Shown: positions 8,675 through 15,960 of the stretch, in pieces
Numbering within the stretch: the first letter of the stretch is position 1
Layout: each line of letters opens with the position of its first letter
Assembly: GCF_028737325.1 (NCBI RefSeq)
Contig: NZ_JAQZCH010000001.1
Coordinates: forward strand, 416,732-480,731
DNA from: Microbacterium thalli
GTDB taxonomy: Bacteria > Actinomycetota > Actinomycetes > Actinomycetales > Microbacteriaceae
Reading direction: 5' to 3'
Length of the DNA: 64,000 bases
Translations under genes and position numbers: made by a program
Notes under the pieces: generated by a model
The model's database searches: none
The model's input: only the letters and a program-made list of their open reading frames with translations
What the model was told of the DNA's origin: nothing

Positions 8675-9016
8675 GTGTCACGCATACAGGCCCGACAGGA
8701 CGCTCAGCTCACTCGCGCTGCGCTTCCTCTGCTTGTGCTGCACCTCATCCAACGGCGCGAGTCGTATGGCTATGAGCTGGTCGAGCGCCTGAACGCGCTC
8801 GGGCTCGAGGCAACCACCGGGCTCGTCTACCCCGTGCTCAACCGTCTCGAGCGAGACGCACTCGTCTCCACCTCCTCTCGGCCGTCCCCCAGCGGCCCGC
8901 CGCGAAAGTACTTCTCCCTCACCGACGCGGGCGTCGCGGCGCTGGCCATCGCGATGTCGCAGTGGCAACAAATGGCCAGTGCTGTATCCGGAACACTCGA
9001 GTCCGCAGAGGAATGA
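8675..9016 (+). CDS. PadR-family transcriptional regulator
   Basis: Winged-helix regulator of 113 residues with the PadR core: LTRAALPLLVLHLIQRRESY, GYELVERLN, then the recognition and wing region TGLVYPVLNRLERDALV and GPPRKYFSLTDAG. GTG at 8675 is chosen because the family starts just before this helix; a TTG six codons upstream is possible but lies inside the repeat pair. Its stop overlaps the next gene, which encodes a membrane HAAS-type protein. PadR/HAAS pairs are common, the regulator controlling its membrane partner. Confidence 0.88.
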   Translation: MSRIQARQDAQLTRAALPLLVLHLIQRRESYGYELVERLNALGLEATTGLVYPVLNRLERDALVSTSSRPSPSGPPRKYFSLTDAGVAALAIAMSQWQQMASAVSGTLESAEE

Positions 9017-9546
9017 CCATGCCACACGCAGCTGTCGCGACACGTCCGCTCGGTATGCGGGAATCGATGTACTTGGCGCGTCTGGACTGGCATCTCGAAG
9101 GCGCCGTCTCCGCGGCCGAACGCAGGCGCATCCTTCGGTCGCTCCGTGAAGAAATCGCCGCCGACCCGAGACCCGCGGAAGTCGTGCTCGCTGATCTCGG
9201 CTCGCCGCGCGCCTTGGCTCTCCGTTATGGCGAGGGCGAAAGGCCGCGCCCGCTCTGGCAGATCGGGATACTCACCGCAGCAGCAGCGCTCCTGGCGTAT
9301 TGGGTGCTGTTCGGCGCGTTCACCGGGGGAATGCTCGCCGCGGTCGACAGCGCCGCGCCGATGAGAGCCGACGCGACCTTCCTCTTCGTGCCTGTCATGG
9401 CCTTCTCGGACGACGAAGGCATCGGCATCGGATGGTCCGGCGGCTGGGAATGGCTCATCGTGCCATTCGTCATCGTCACCCTCGCGCTGTTGCTCGGTGC
9501 GCGCGTTTGGCGGCTCTTCCGTCGGGATTCGAACCCGATGCCCTGA
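9013..9546 (+). CDS. HAAS (DUF1700-like) domain membrane protein
   Basis: 178 residues. The N-terminal half (LARLDWHLEGAVSAAERRRI, then a short helix pair ending LADLGSPRALALRYGEG) matches the small HAAS signalling domain usually encoded next to PadR regulators. It is followed by two hydrophobic spans (about residues 79-108 and 148-166) with a loop rich in aspartate and glycine. ATG at 9013 overlaps the padR stop; ATG at 9019 is possible. Probably a membrane partner or target of the PadR protein; no enzymatic motif seen. Confidence 0.75.
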   Translation: MTMPHAAVATRPLGMRESMYLARLDWHLEGAVSAAERRRILRSLREEIAADPRPAEVVLADLGSPRALALRYGEGERPRPLWQIGILTAAAALLAYWVLFGAFTGGMLAAVDSAAPMRADATFLFVPVMAFSDDEGIGIGWSGGWEWLIVPFVIVTLALLLGARVWRLFRRDSNPMP

Positions 9547-9574
9547 CCACGGTTACGCCGGTATCGACTCCGGT

Positions 9575-10600
9575 TCAGTACACGCGGTTGCGCACGAGCT
9601 CGAGCGCGGCGGCTTCGTACCAGCTGCCGGCGGCCGGACCGCCGTTGCAGACGCCATCGCTCTCGCCGGGGCGCTTGATCCACAGCAGCGCGTCGAGGGC
9701 GGTGCCGTCGGTGATCGCACGCGGCGTGGTGCCGAGGCCCACGTTGCTGGGGTTGCACCAGTCGCCCTGCCAGCCGCGACCGTTGCGCGACGTGTCGATG
9801 ACGTAGCGCGGGCCGCCGCCCAGCAGCATCCGCACGCGTTCGGCGTAGTCGCGCTCGACCGCGGTGGGCGAGAAGTTCGACACGTTGGTCGCGAAGCCTC
9901 GCGCCTCGAGCACGCCGGCCTCGTACAGCCGCTGCGCCATCGTCTCGGGCGGGATCCAGTTGCCGTTGCCCGCGTCGATGTAGGCGGGGATGCCGGCGGC
10001 GGTGAGTGCCCGCACGGCGTCGCGGATGTACGTGGTGCGGGCTCCCTGGCCCTCGCATTCGCCGAGCATCGAGAGCGCGTCGGGCTCGACGATGACGGCG
10101 GATGCCGTTCCGCGCAGCGTCTCGGCGATGAGCCGGGTCCACGGTCCGTACCGTTCCGGAGTCAGACCGCCCTGCGAATGTGCGGTGCAGTCGCGCGCCG
10201 GGATGGCGTACAGGACGAAGGTCGCGACGCGGTTCTGCTGCGCCGCCGCCTGCGTCTCGGCGCGGAGCACGCGCACGAGGTCGGCGTCGCTGTACCACTC
10301 GCCGAGCCAGGTCGCTGTGGGGGTCTGCGCGATGACGTCGAACGAGGCGGCGACGTCGAAGCGCCCCTGGGCGCGCGCGTCGGCCGCGGCCTGGGCCGCC
10401 GCGGAGTAGGTCGGCAGAGCGGCGCCGCGCGCGAGCGGGTTCGGCGCGGCCGCGGTTGCCGCCGCGGGTGCCGCGCCCGCGGCATCGGGGACGGCGTCCT
10501 CGGCCCCGGCGGCCGCGCCGGTGGCATGGACGAGCCCGAGGGCGACGGCCAGGGAGACGATGGCCGCAACGGCAGGCGGCATCCGGAGACTGCGTGGCAT
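9575..10600 (-). CDS. Secreted glycoside hydrolase family 6 (cellulase-type)
   Basis: 341 residues with a Sec signal peptide (hydrophobic residues about 10-30, then an Ala-rich low-complexity linker to about 60). The catalytic domain shows GH6 landmarks: FVLYAIPARDC, the acid-bearing AVIVEPDALSM, YIDAGNGNW, and near the end DTSRNGRGW and LLWIKRPGESDG. GH6 enzymes are inverting beta-1,4-glucanases (endoglucanase or cellobiohydrolase); the mode cannot be told here. No carbohydrate-binding module is present. GAGGA precedes the ATG. The gene stands alone, with its 3' end facing the HAAS gene. Confidence 0.9.
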   Translation of the reverse strand: MPRSLRMPPAVAAIVSLAVALGLVHATGAAAGAEDAVPDAAGAAPAAATAAAPNPLARGAALPTYSAAAQAAADARAQGRFDVAASFDVIAQTPTATWLGEWYSDADLVRVLRAETQAAAQQNRVATFVLYAIPARDCTAHSQGGLTPERYGPWTRLIAETLRGTASAVIVEPDALSMLGECEGQGARTTYIRDAVRALTAAGIPAYIDAGNGNWIPPETMAQRLYEAGVLEARGFATNVSNFSPTAVERDYAERVRMLLGGGPRYVIDTSRNGRGWQGDWCNPSNVGLGTTPRAITDGTALDALLWIKRPGESDGVCNGGPAAGSWYEAAALELVRNRVY

Positions 10601-10662
10601 GGGGGATCCTCGCTCGAGACGTGACCCGAGGATACAAGGCGCTCCCGCGAAACAGGCGGGAA

Positions 10663-12603
10663 TTACCCGATCAGGCTCGGTTGCAGGTCGCGCAGCGTCC
10701 GGGCGTGCGTCATCCGGATCACGCCGATCGCCGCCAGCGCCAGTGCGCCGAGCATCCAGGCGAACAGCACCGCGAGGTCGAGGCTCACCCGCCCGAGGTC
10801 GCCGCCGTACATCCACTGGCGCATGCCGTCGACGACGTATCCCATCGGCAGCACGTGATGCAGGGCGGCGAGCGGTGCCGGCAGCGTCTGCCACGGGAAC
10901 GTACCGCCGGCGGTGACGAGCTGCACGACCATCAGCACGAGACCGAGGAACTGCCCCACCGATCCGAGCCAGACGTTGAGAGCGAGGATGATCGCGGCGT
11001 ACGTGAACGATGCGGTCAGCAGCATCCCGAGGGTTCCGGCGGGGCTCGAGAAACGGAACCCCAGTGCGAGCGAGAGCACACCGAAGAGCACGACCATTCC
11101 GACGCTGCCGAGCAGGGCGGGGGTGAGCCATCCGGCGACGGTGACGCGGACGGGGGAGCGCAGCGCCGTCACCGCTCGCCGTGAGATCGGCTTGACGATG
11201 AGGAAGAGCGCGTAGATGCCGATCCAGCCCGCGAGGGCGGCGAAGAAGGGCGCGAGTCCTGCGCCGTAGTCGCCGGCGCTGGCGAGGTTGCCCGAGTCGA
11301 CCGACACCGGGTCGGAGATCGTCGCGGCCTGCTGGTCGCGCAGGTCGGCCGATGCGTCGGGCAGCTGCGCGACGCCCGCCTCGAGCCCGTCGCGCAACGT
11401 GACCAGACCGGCGTTGAGTGTGCCGAGCCCCGACGCGAGCTCGTGCGCGCCGCCGTCGAGCTGTGCGGCACCGGTGGCGGCGTCGCCCGTCGCCGCGGCG
11501 AGCTGCCCGGCACCCTGCGAGACGGATGCCGCGCCGTCGGCGGCCTGCGATGCTCCGGACGACAGCTGGTTCGCGCCCGCGCTGACCTGTGCCGCACCGG
11601 CGGCGAGCCGGTCGACCTGGGCGACAGCGTCGTCGACGCGGGCGGCGCCGGTCTGCAGCCGCTCGCCGATCGGGTCGAGCCGGCTGAGCACGTCGGCGAT
11701 CTGCGTCTGGTCGAGGCCGCGCTCGCCGAGCACGCGAGCGATGTCGTCGCGCACCTGCGGCAGCTGACCGATCGCCTCGTCGACGGCGCTGCCCGCGCGG
11801 TCGGCGTAGCTCGCGATCTGCGCCGTGCCGTCGGACACCTGGGCGGCGCCGGTCGCGAGGTCGGCCGACCCGTCGGCGACCGCGCGCGTGCCGGTCGCGA
11901 GCTGGGCCGAGCCGTCGGCGAGGGTCGCGGCACCGTCGCGCAGCTGCGTCGCGCCGGCCGCGAGCTGCGCGGTGCCGTCGGCGAGCGTGGTCGCACCGGT
12001 GGTGGCCTGGTCGGCGCCGTCGACGAGCTGCGTCGCGCCGTCGGCGGCGGTGACGAGCTGGCCGCGGATGTCCGAGATGCCGGTGAGCAGCCGCGACGCG
12101 GCTTCGCGGCCCACCAGCTGCGCCACCGAGGTGCGGATGCGCTCGACTGCTTGCGAGCCGATGGATGAGGCGAGGTAGTTGTTGGCGTCGTTCGTCGCCA
12201 GTGCGAGGGTGGCCTGGTGCGGGCTCGAGCCGGCGGCACTGGTGAGCGCGGCCGAGAAATCGGCGGGCAGGGTCACCGAGAAGTCGACGTCGCCGGTGCG
12301 CAGCGCTTCGCGCGCCTCGGCGGCATCCATCCGCTGCCACGCGAACGAGCCGTCCTCGATCAGCTGATCGGCGACCTGCGAGCCGTAGTCGACGGTGTCG
12401 CCGCCGTCCGGCTGCGCACCCGCGTCGAGGTCGACCAATGCGACCGGGATCTCGGCGAACTTGCCGTACGGGTCCTGGTTGGCCCACAGGTACAGGCCGC
12501 CGTACAGCACGGGCACGAGCATCAGTGCGATGAGGGCGACCACCGACATCCGGGTCGCCGTCAGGCGGCGCAGTTCGGCGGAGATGAGGGCGGGGATCTT
12601 CAA
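10663..12603 (-). CDS. YhgE/Pip-family ABC-2-type membrane protein
   Basis: 646 residues. One N-terminal span (about 18-36, ending LYGGLYLWANQDPYG), a long extracellular region, and five or six C-terminal spans from about residue 440. Residues about 190-400 contain many degenerate copies of a short L-x-x-G-A-x-Q-L-A-D-G repeat, typical of the family and probably an elongated helical stalk. Family members include phage-infection receptor-like and ESX-type proteins; the substrate is unknown. TTG at 12603 with GAAGG upstream is chosen because it overlaps the stop of the preceding gene; no other start fits before the first helix. Last gene of the TetR operon. Confidence 0.85.
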   Translation of the reverse strand: MKIPALISAELRRLTATRMSVVALIALMLVPVLYGGLYLWANQDPYGKFAEIPVALVDLDAGAQPDGGDTVDYGSQVADQLIEDGSFAWQRMDAAEAREALRTGDVDFSVTLPADFSAALTSAAGSSPHQATLALATNDANNYLASSIGSQAVERIRTSVAQLVGREAASRLLTGISDIRGQLVTAADGATQLVDGADQATTGATTLADGTAQLAAGATQLRDGAATLADGSAQLATGTRAVADGSADLATGAAQVSDGTAQIASYADRAGSAVDEAIGQLPQVRDDIARVLGERGLDQTQIADVLSRLDPIGERLQTGAARVDDAVAQVDRLAAGAAQVSAGANQLSSGASQAADGAASVSQGAGQLAAATGDAATGAAQLDGGAHELASGLGTLNAGLVTLRDGLEAGVAQLPDASADLRDQQAATISDPVSVDSGNLASAGDYGAGLAPFFAALAGWIGIYALFLIVKPISRRAVTALRSPVRVTVAGWLTPALLGSVGMVVLFGVLSLALGFRFSSPAGTLGMLLTASFTYAAIILALNVWLGSVGQFLGLVLMVVQLVTAGGTFPWQTLPAPLAALHHVLPMGYVVDGMRQWMYGGDLGRVSLDLAVLFAWMLGALALAAIGVIRMTHARTLRDLQPSLIG

Positions 12604-13268
12604 CGGACGGCCTTCGGACGGGGACCGCGCAGACGGATGCCGCTGGGGTGCGGCCGTCGACGCGGCGAGGAGGGTTCTGCGGAGTCGGCGAGCAGGCTCG
12701 CGGCGGCCTGGCCGGCGATCACGAGCACGGCGTACCCGCGGCCCGCGAACTCGTGCGCGAGCTGCCACCACGCGCGGGGATCGCCGCCGTGCCGGTCGGG
12801 CGAGACGAGCACGAGGCCCTCGATGCCGGGCCGCAGTACGGCGAGCTCGAGCATCAGCCGCACGCGGTCGGTCGCGGGGACGTCGCCGATCGGGACGCGC
12901 GCGAGCCCTCGCAGGTCGTGCTCGTCGAGCCAGCGGCGGGCCGACAGCGGGTCGGCGAGACGGCCGGCGAACATCAGCTCCTCGCCGACCATCCCCGCGG
13001 TCGACACGTTCGGCGGCGGGTCGCTGACGTCGGGGGCGTCGATCAGCGCGGTGCGGCGTCGCAGTGCGCGCGAGGCCCGCGCCCCGTCGAGACGGACCGT
13101 GCCGGCGTCGGCGCGCATGCGTCCGCTCGCGATCAGACCGAGCACGGTGGGGCGCTGCTCGGTCTCGGCGATCGCGAGCGTCGCGCGGCCGGAGCGGTAG
13201 ACGAGGCTGGTCGCGGGAAGGGCGAGGTCGCGACGACCCTTGGCGACGTCGGTCAGCTCGACGCGCAT
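12600..13268 (-). CDS. Degenerate ABC-ATPase-like partner of the YhgE protein
   Basis: 222 residues laid out like an ABC transporter ATP-binding domain (VELTDVAKGRRDLALPATSL, then a TVRLDGARASRAL strand region and a VRLMLELAVL signature-like helix followed by GLVLVSPDRHGG in the Walker B position). The Walker A P-loop is missing: the expected GxxGxGK(S/T) is replaced by IAETEQRPTVL. The Walker B acidic pair is also altered. It is therefore probably not an active ATPase. It sits between a TetR gene and a YhgE gene with 4-bp and 1-bp overlaps, so it is likely translationally coupled and may act as a structural partner. Confidence 0.7.
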   Translation of the reverse strand: MRVELTDVAKGRRDLALPATSLVYRSGRATLAIAETEQRPTVLGLIASGRMRADAGTVRLDGARASRALRRRTALIDAPDVSDPPPNVSTAGMVGEELMFAGRLADPLSARRWLDEHDLRGLARVPIGDVPATDRVRLMLELAVLRPGIEGLVLVSPDRHGGDPRAWWQLAHEFAGRGYAVLVIAGQAAASLLADSAEPSSPRRRPHPSGIRLRGPRPKAVR

Positions 13269-13897
13269 CAGGCCTCGGCCACGACGTCGGGGTGTGCCGC
13301 GATGACGGTCTCGGCCTCGCGCCACGACAGGCCCGCGATCGACAGCACCGAGCGCACGACGAGCGACCGGGCCTCGGGAGATGAGGCATCGAGGCGCACG
13401 AGGACGGTGCGCGCGGTCTCTTCGATCAGTCGCGCGAGGGTCGGTGCCGCGACATCCGTGCGCAGGGTGCCGTCGTCCTGGCCGCGGCTGACGAGGCTCA
13501 TGAGCGCGCGGCGCAGGGGCGCGAGGGCGGCGGCCGACTCCTCGACGTGCCGCTCATCGAGCGCGATGGCTGCGGCGACCTGCACATGGGATGCCTCACC
13601 CCACAGGCGTCCGGTGAGACGGGCGAGCACGACCGGGGCAGGGCCCGACGCGAGGTCGAGGTCGTCGGCGATGGCGTTGAAGCGCTGCGCGCCCGACGCG
13701 ATCAGCTCGCGCAGCAGGGCGTCGCGGTCGTCGAAGTGCCCGTAGAGGGCGCGGCGGCTCAGGCCTGCGGCGCGGGCGATGGCATCGACCGAGGCGCCCG
13801 GGTCGACGGCGAGCGTGCGCGCGGCGGCCACGAGCAGGCCGGCGCGGTTGGCGGCGGCATCCTTTCGTGGGCGGCGCACGGGAACGGTGTCAGTCAC
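13268..13897 (-). CDS. TetR-family transcriptional regulator
   Basis: 209-residue repressor with a typical TetR N-terminus: helix-turn-helix SVDAIARAAGLSRRALYGHF at residues 36-55 and a divergent helical ligand domain. The GTG start has no Shine-Dalgarno and lies about 7 nt behind a -10 box, consistent with a leaderless mRNA. It heads an operon with the degenerate ATPase and the YhgE-type membrane protein, which it probably regulates together with itself through the palindrome at 13916-13931. Confidence 0.9.
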   Translation of the reverse strand: MTDTVPVRRPRKDAAANRAGLLVAAARTLAVDPGASVDAIARAAGLSRRALYGHFDDRDALLRELIASGAQRFNAIADDLDLASGPAPVVLARLTGRLWGEASHVQVAAAIALDERHVEESAAALAPLRRALMSLVSRGQDDGTLRTDVAAPTLARLIEETARTVLVRLDASSPEARSLVVRSVLSIAGLSWREAETVIAAHPDVVAEA

Positions 13898-13903
13898 CCG
13901 ACG

Positions 13904-13932
13904 ATGATACGAACATGCACACTATTGTGCAA
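13904..13932 (-). promoter_or_regulatory. Leaderless promoter of the tetR operon
   Basis: On the minus strand TTGCAC (13932-13927) is followed after 17 bp by TATCAT (13909-13904). The expected start of transcription is close to 13897, the first base of the GTG codon. Confidence 0.65.
13916..13931. promoter_or_regulatory. Palindromic operator TGCACA-N4-TGTGCA
   Basis: Perfect inverted repeat with 6-bp arms and a 4-bp centre (CTAT on the plus strand). It covers most of the -35 box and the start of the spacer of the tetR promoter, the classical position for TetR-family autorepression. Confidence 0.6.
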
Positions 13933-13971
13933 GTTTCGCGATCGGCGCCGGGATGGCATGCGAATGAGCGA

Positions 13972-14000
13972 TTGGAAAACGAGCGGTCAGCCCCTAGGCT
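13972..14000 (+). promoter_or_regulatory. Promoter of the inositol operon
   Basis: TTGGAA (13972-13977), a 17-bp spacer and TAGGCT (13995-14000) fit an actinobacterial housekeeping promoter. The predicted start is near 14007, about 77 nt before iolC, within the palindrome described next. Confidence 0.6.
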
Positions 14001-14005
14001 ATCCA

Positions 14006-14019
14006 TTTGTAAGTACAAA
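14006..14019. promoter_or_regulatory. Palindrome TTTGTA-AG-TACAAA at the iol start site
   Basis: Perfect 6-2-6 inverted repeat directly behind the -10 box, at the predicted transcription start. GntR-type repressors, including the IolR group of actinobacteria, bind short palindromes of this kind, so it is a likely operator for inositol control. No regulator gene is adjacent on this side. Confidence 0.55.
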
Positions 14020-14083
14020 GTCGGAGCCCGGCGGAGATCGTCGCTCGTTCCGTCCTGTCCGATCGAAGAGGATCGCCCCCGAC

Positions 14084-15055
14084 ATGAGTCCCCCCGCTGT
14101 CCCCGCACCGCTCGACGTCCTCGCCATCGGCCGCGCGGGCGTGGATCTCTATCCGCTGCAGGACGGCGTCGGGCTGGAGGACGTGTCCACCTTCGGCAAG
14201 TATCTCGGGGGCTCCGCGGCCAATGTCGCGGTGGCCGCGGCGCGCTACGGCCGCAGCGCCGCGCTCATCAGCCGCACGGGTGCCGACCCGTTCGGGCGCT
14301 ACGTCAGCCGCGAGCTGCAGCGTCTCGGGGTGTCCGACCGCTTCGTCGGGGTCGTCGCGCACCTGAACACCCCGGTCACCTTCTGCGAGATCTTCCCGCC
14401 CGACCACTTCCCGCTCTACTTCTACCGCGATCCGATCGCGCCCGACCTCGTGATCGCCCCCGACGAGCTCGACCTCGACGCGGTGCGCAATGCCCGCCTC
14501 TACTGGTCCACCGTCACCGGCCTCAGTCGCGAGCCGAGTCGCTCCGCCCACTTCGCGGCGTGGCGGGCTCGCGGACGGCGGCCGCTGACGGTGCTCGACC
14601 TGGACTACCGGCCCATGTTCTGGGGCGGAGCGGACGAGGCCCGCGCGCAGGTCTCGCTCGCGCTCGACCATGTGACCGTCGCGGTCGGCAATGGCGAGGA
14701 GTGCGAGATCGCGGTCGGCGAGACCGACCCCGACCGCGCCGCCGACGCTCTTCTGGACCGCGGTGTCGAGCTGGCGATCGTGAAGCAGGGGCCGAAGGGC
14801 GTGCTCGCGAAGACCCGCGACACGCGCGTCGAGGTGGCGCCGTTCGCCGTGGACGTCGTCAACGGCCTGGGGGCGGGCGACGCGTTCGGCGGTGCGCTGT
14901 GCCACGGCCTGCTCGCCGGGTGGGACCTCGAGCAGACGGTGCGGTGGGCGAACGCCGCCGGCGCGATCGTCGCCGGCCGGCGGGAGTGCTCCACCGCCAT
15001 GCCCGACGCCGCAGAGGTCGAGCGGCTCGTAGCCGAGGCGGCGGCGCATGTTTGA
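14084..15055 (+). CDS. iolC: 5-dehydro-2-deoxygluconokinase
   Basis: PfkB-family sugar kinase, 323 residues. The N-terminal sugar-binding signature KYLGGSAANVAVAAARYG and the C-terminal NGLGAGDAFGGAL with catalytic Asp266 are intact. It phosphorylates 5-dehydro-2-deoxy-D-gluconate in the myo-inositol pathway. AGAGGA lies 11 nt before the ATG. First gene of the iol operon; it overlaps the next gene by 8 bp. Confidence 0.92.
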   Translation: MSPPAVPAPLDVLAIGRAGVDLYPLQDGVGLEDVSTFGKYLGGSAANVAVAAARYGRSAALISRTGADPFGRYVSRELQRLGVSDRFVGVVAHLNTPVTFCEIFPPDHFPLYFYRDPIAPDLVIAPDELDLDAVRNARLYWSTVTGLSREPSRSAHFAAWRARGRRPLTVLDLDYRPMFWGGADEARAQVSLALDHVTVAVGNGEECEIAVGETDPDRAADALLDRGVELAIVKQGPKGVLAKTRDTRVEVAPFAVDVVNGLGAGDAFGGALCHGLLAGWDLEQTVRWANAAGAIVAGRRECSTAMPDAAEVERLVAEAAAHV

Positions 15056-15941
15056 CCTCGACGAGCTGCGCCGCATCCGCGCGGAAGAACCCGGTCGCGT
15101 CGTGCAGGCGATGCGCGCCCGGTCGCGGCGGTCGCTGCTCGACGGCGACGGGCGGCTGTTCATCGTCGCGGCCGATCACCCGGCACGCGGTGCGCTCGGC
15201 GTCGGGGGACGCAAGACCGCCATGGCGAGCCGCGTCGAGCTGCTCGAACGTCTCGTCGTGGCGCTGGGGCGACCCGGCGTCGACGGTGTGCTCGGCACCC
15301 CCGACGTCATCGAGGACCTGGCCCTGCTGGGCGCGCTCGACGGCAAGATCGTCGTCGGGTCGATGAACCGCGGCGGGCTGCAGGGCGCGGCCTTCGAGAT
15401 GGACGACCGCTTCACCGCGTACGACGTGCCGGGTCTGGCCCGCGACGGGATCGACCTCGGCAAGCTCCTCGTGCGCATCAACCTCGACGATCCGGCGACG
15501 GCGCCGACGCTCGAGGCCAGCGCCGCCGCGGTGACCGCGGCCGCCCATGCGCGCATCCCGATCATGCTCGAGCCGTTCATGAGCTACCGCGAGGGGGGCC
15601 GGGTCTGCAGCGACCTGACCGCCGACGCGGTGATCAAATCGGTCGCCATCGCCACCGGACTCGGCAACACGTCGGCGTACAGCTGGCTGAAGCTGCCCGT
15701 CGTCCCCGAGATGGAACGGGTCGCCGAGGCATCCACGCTGCCCACCCTGCTGCTCGGGGGAGACCCGGCCACCGGTCAGGACGAGACGTTCGCGTCCTGG
15801 CAGGACGCTCTCGCGCTGCCGGGCATGCGCGGACTCGTGGTCGGACGCACGCTGCTCTACCCGAACGACGACGACGTCGTCGCCGCCGTCGACATCGCCG
15901 CGGGGCTCGTCCACCAGGGCGCCGTCGTGCAGCATCCGTGA
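15048..15941 (+). CDS. Cgl0159-type (beta/alpha)8 aldolase of inositol catabolism
   Basis: 297 residues of the Cgl0159 family found in actinobacterial inositol operons, where no classical iolJ is present. Visible landmarks are FIVAADHPARGALGVGG, IPIMLEPFMSYR and LPVVPEMERV on strands of a TIM barrel. By position and fold it probably cleaves 2-deoxy-5-keto-gluconate 6-phosphate to dihydroxyacetone phosphate and malonic semialdehyde; this is inference from context. A lysine candidate for Schiff-base chemistry is in SWLKLPVVP. Confidence 0.85.
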   Translation: MFDLDELRRIRAEEPGRVVQAMRARSRRSLLDGDGRLFIVAADHPARGALGVGGRKTAMASRVELLERLVVALGRPGVDGVLGTPDVIEDLALLGALDGKIVVGSMNRGGLQGAAFEMDDRFTAYDVPGLARDGIDLGKLLVRINLDDPATAPTLEASAAAVTAAAHARIPIMLEPFMSYREGGRVCSDLTADAVIKSVAIATGLGNTSAYSWLKLPVVPEMERVAEASTLPTLLLGGDPATGQDETFASWQDALALPGMRGLVVGRTLLYPNDDDVVAAVDIAAGLVHQGAVVQHP

Positions 15942-15960
15942 AGACTTCGAAGGAGAGACC

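Noticed and set aside
11400-12050. Repetitive DNA within the YhgE gene considered as a satellite or CRISPR-like array
   Set aside because: The repeats are degenerate, in frame and encode the L-x-x-G stalk typical of this protein family. There are no identical repeats with unique spacers.
10601-12487. N-terminal extension of the GH6 frame to 970 codons
   Set aside because: The extension overlaps the YhgE gene in another frame and reads as arginine-rich nonsense; the signal peptide at 10600 gives a natural start.
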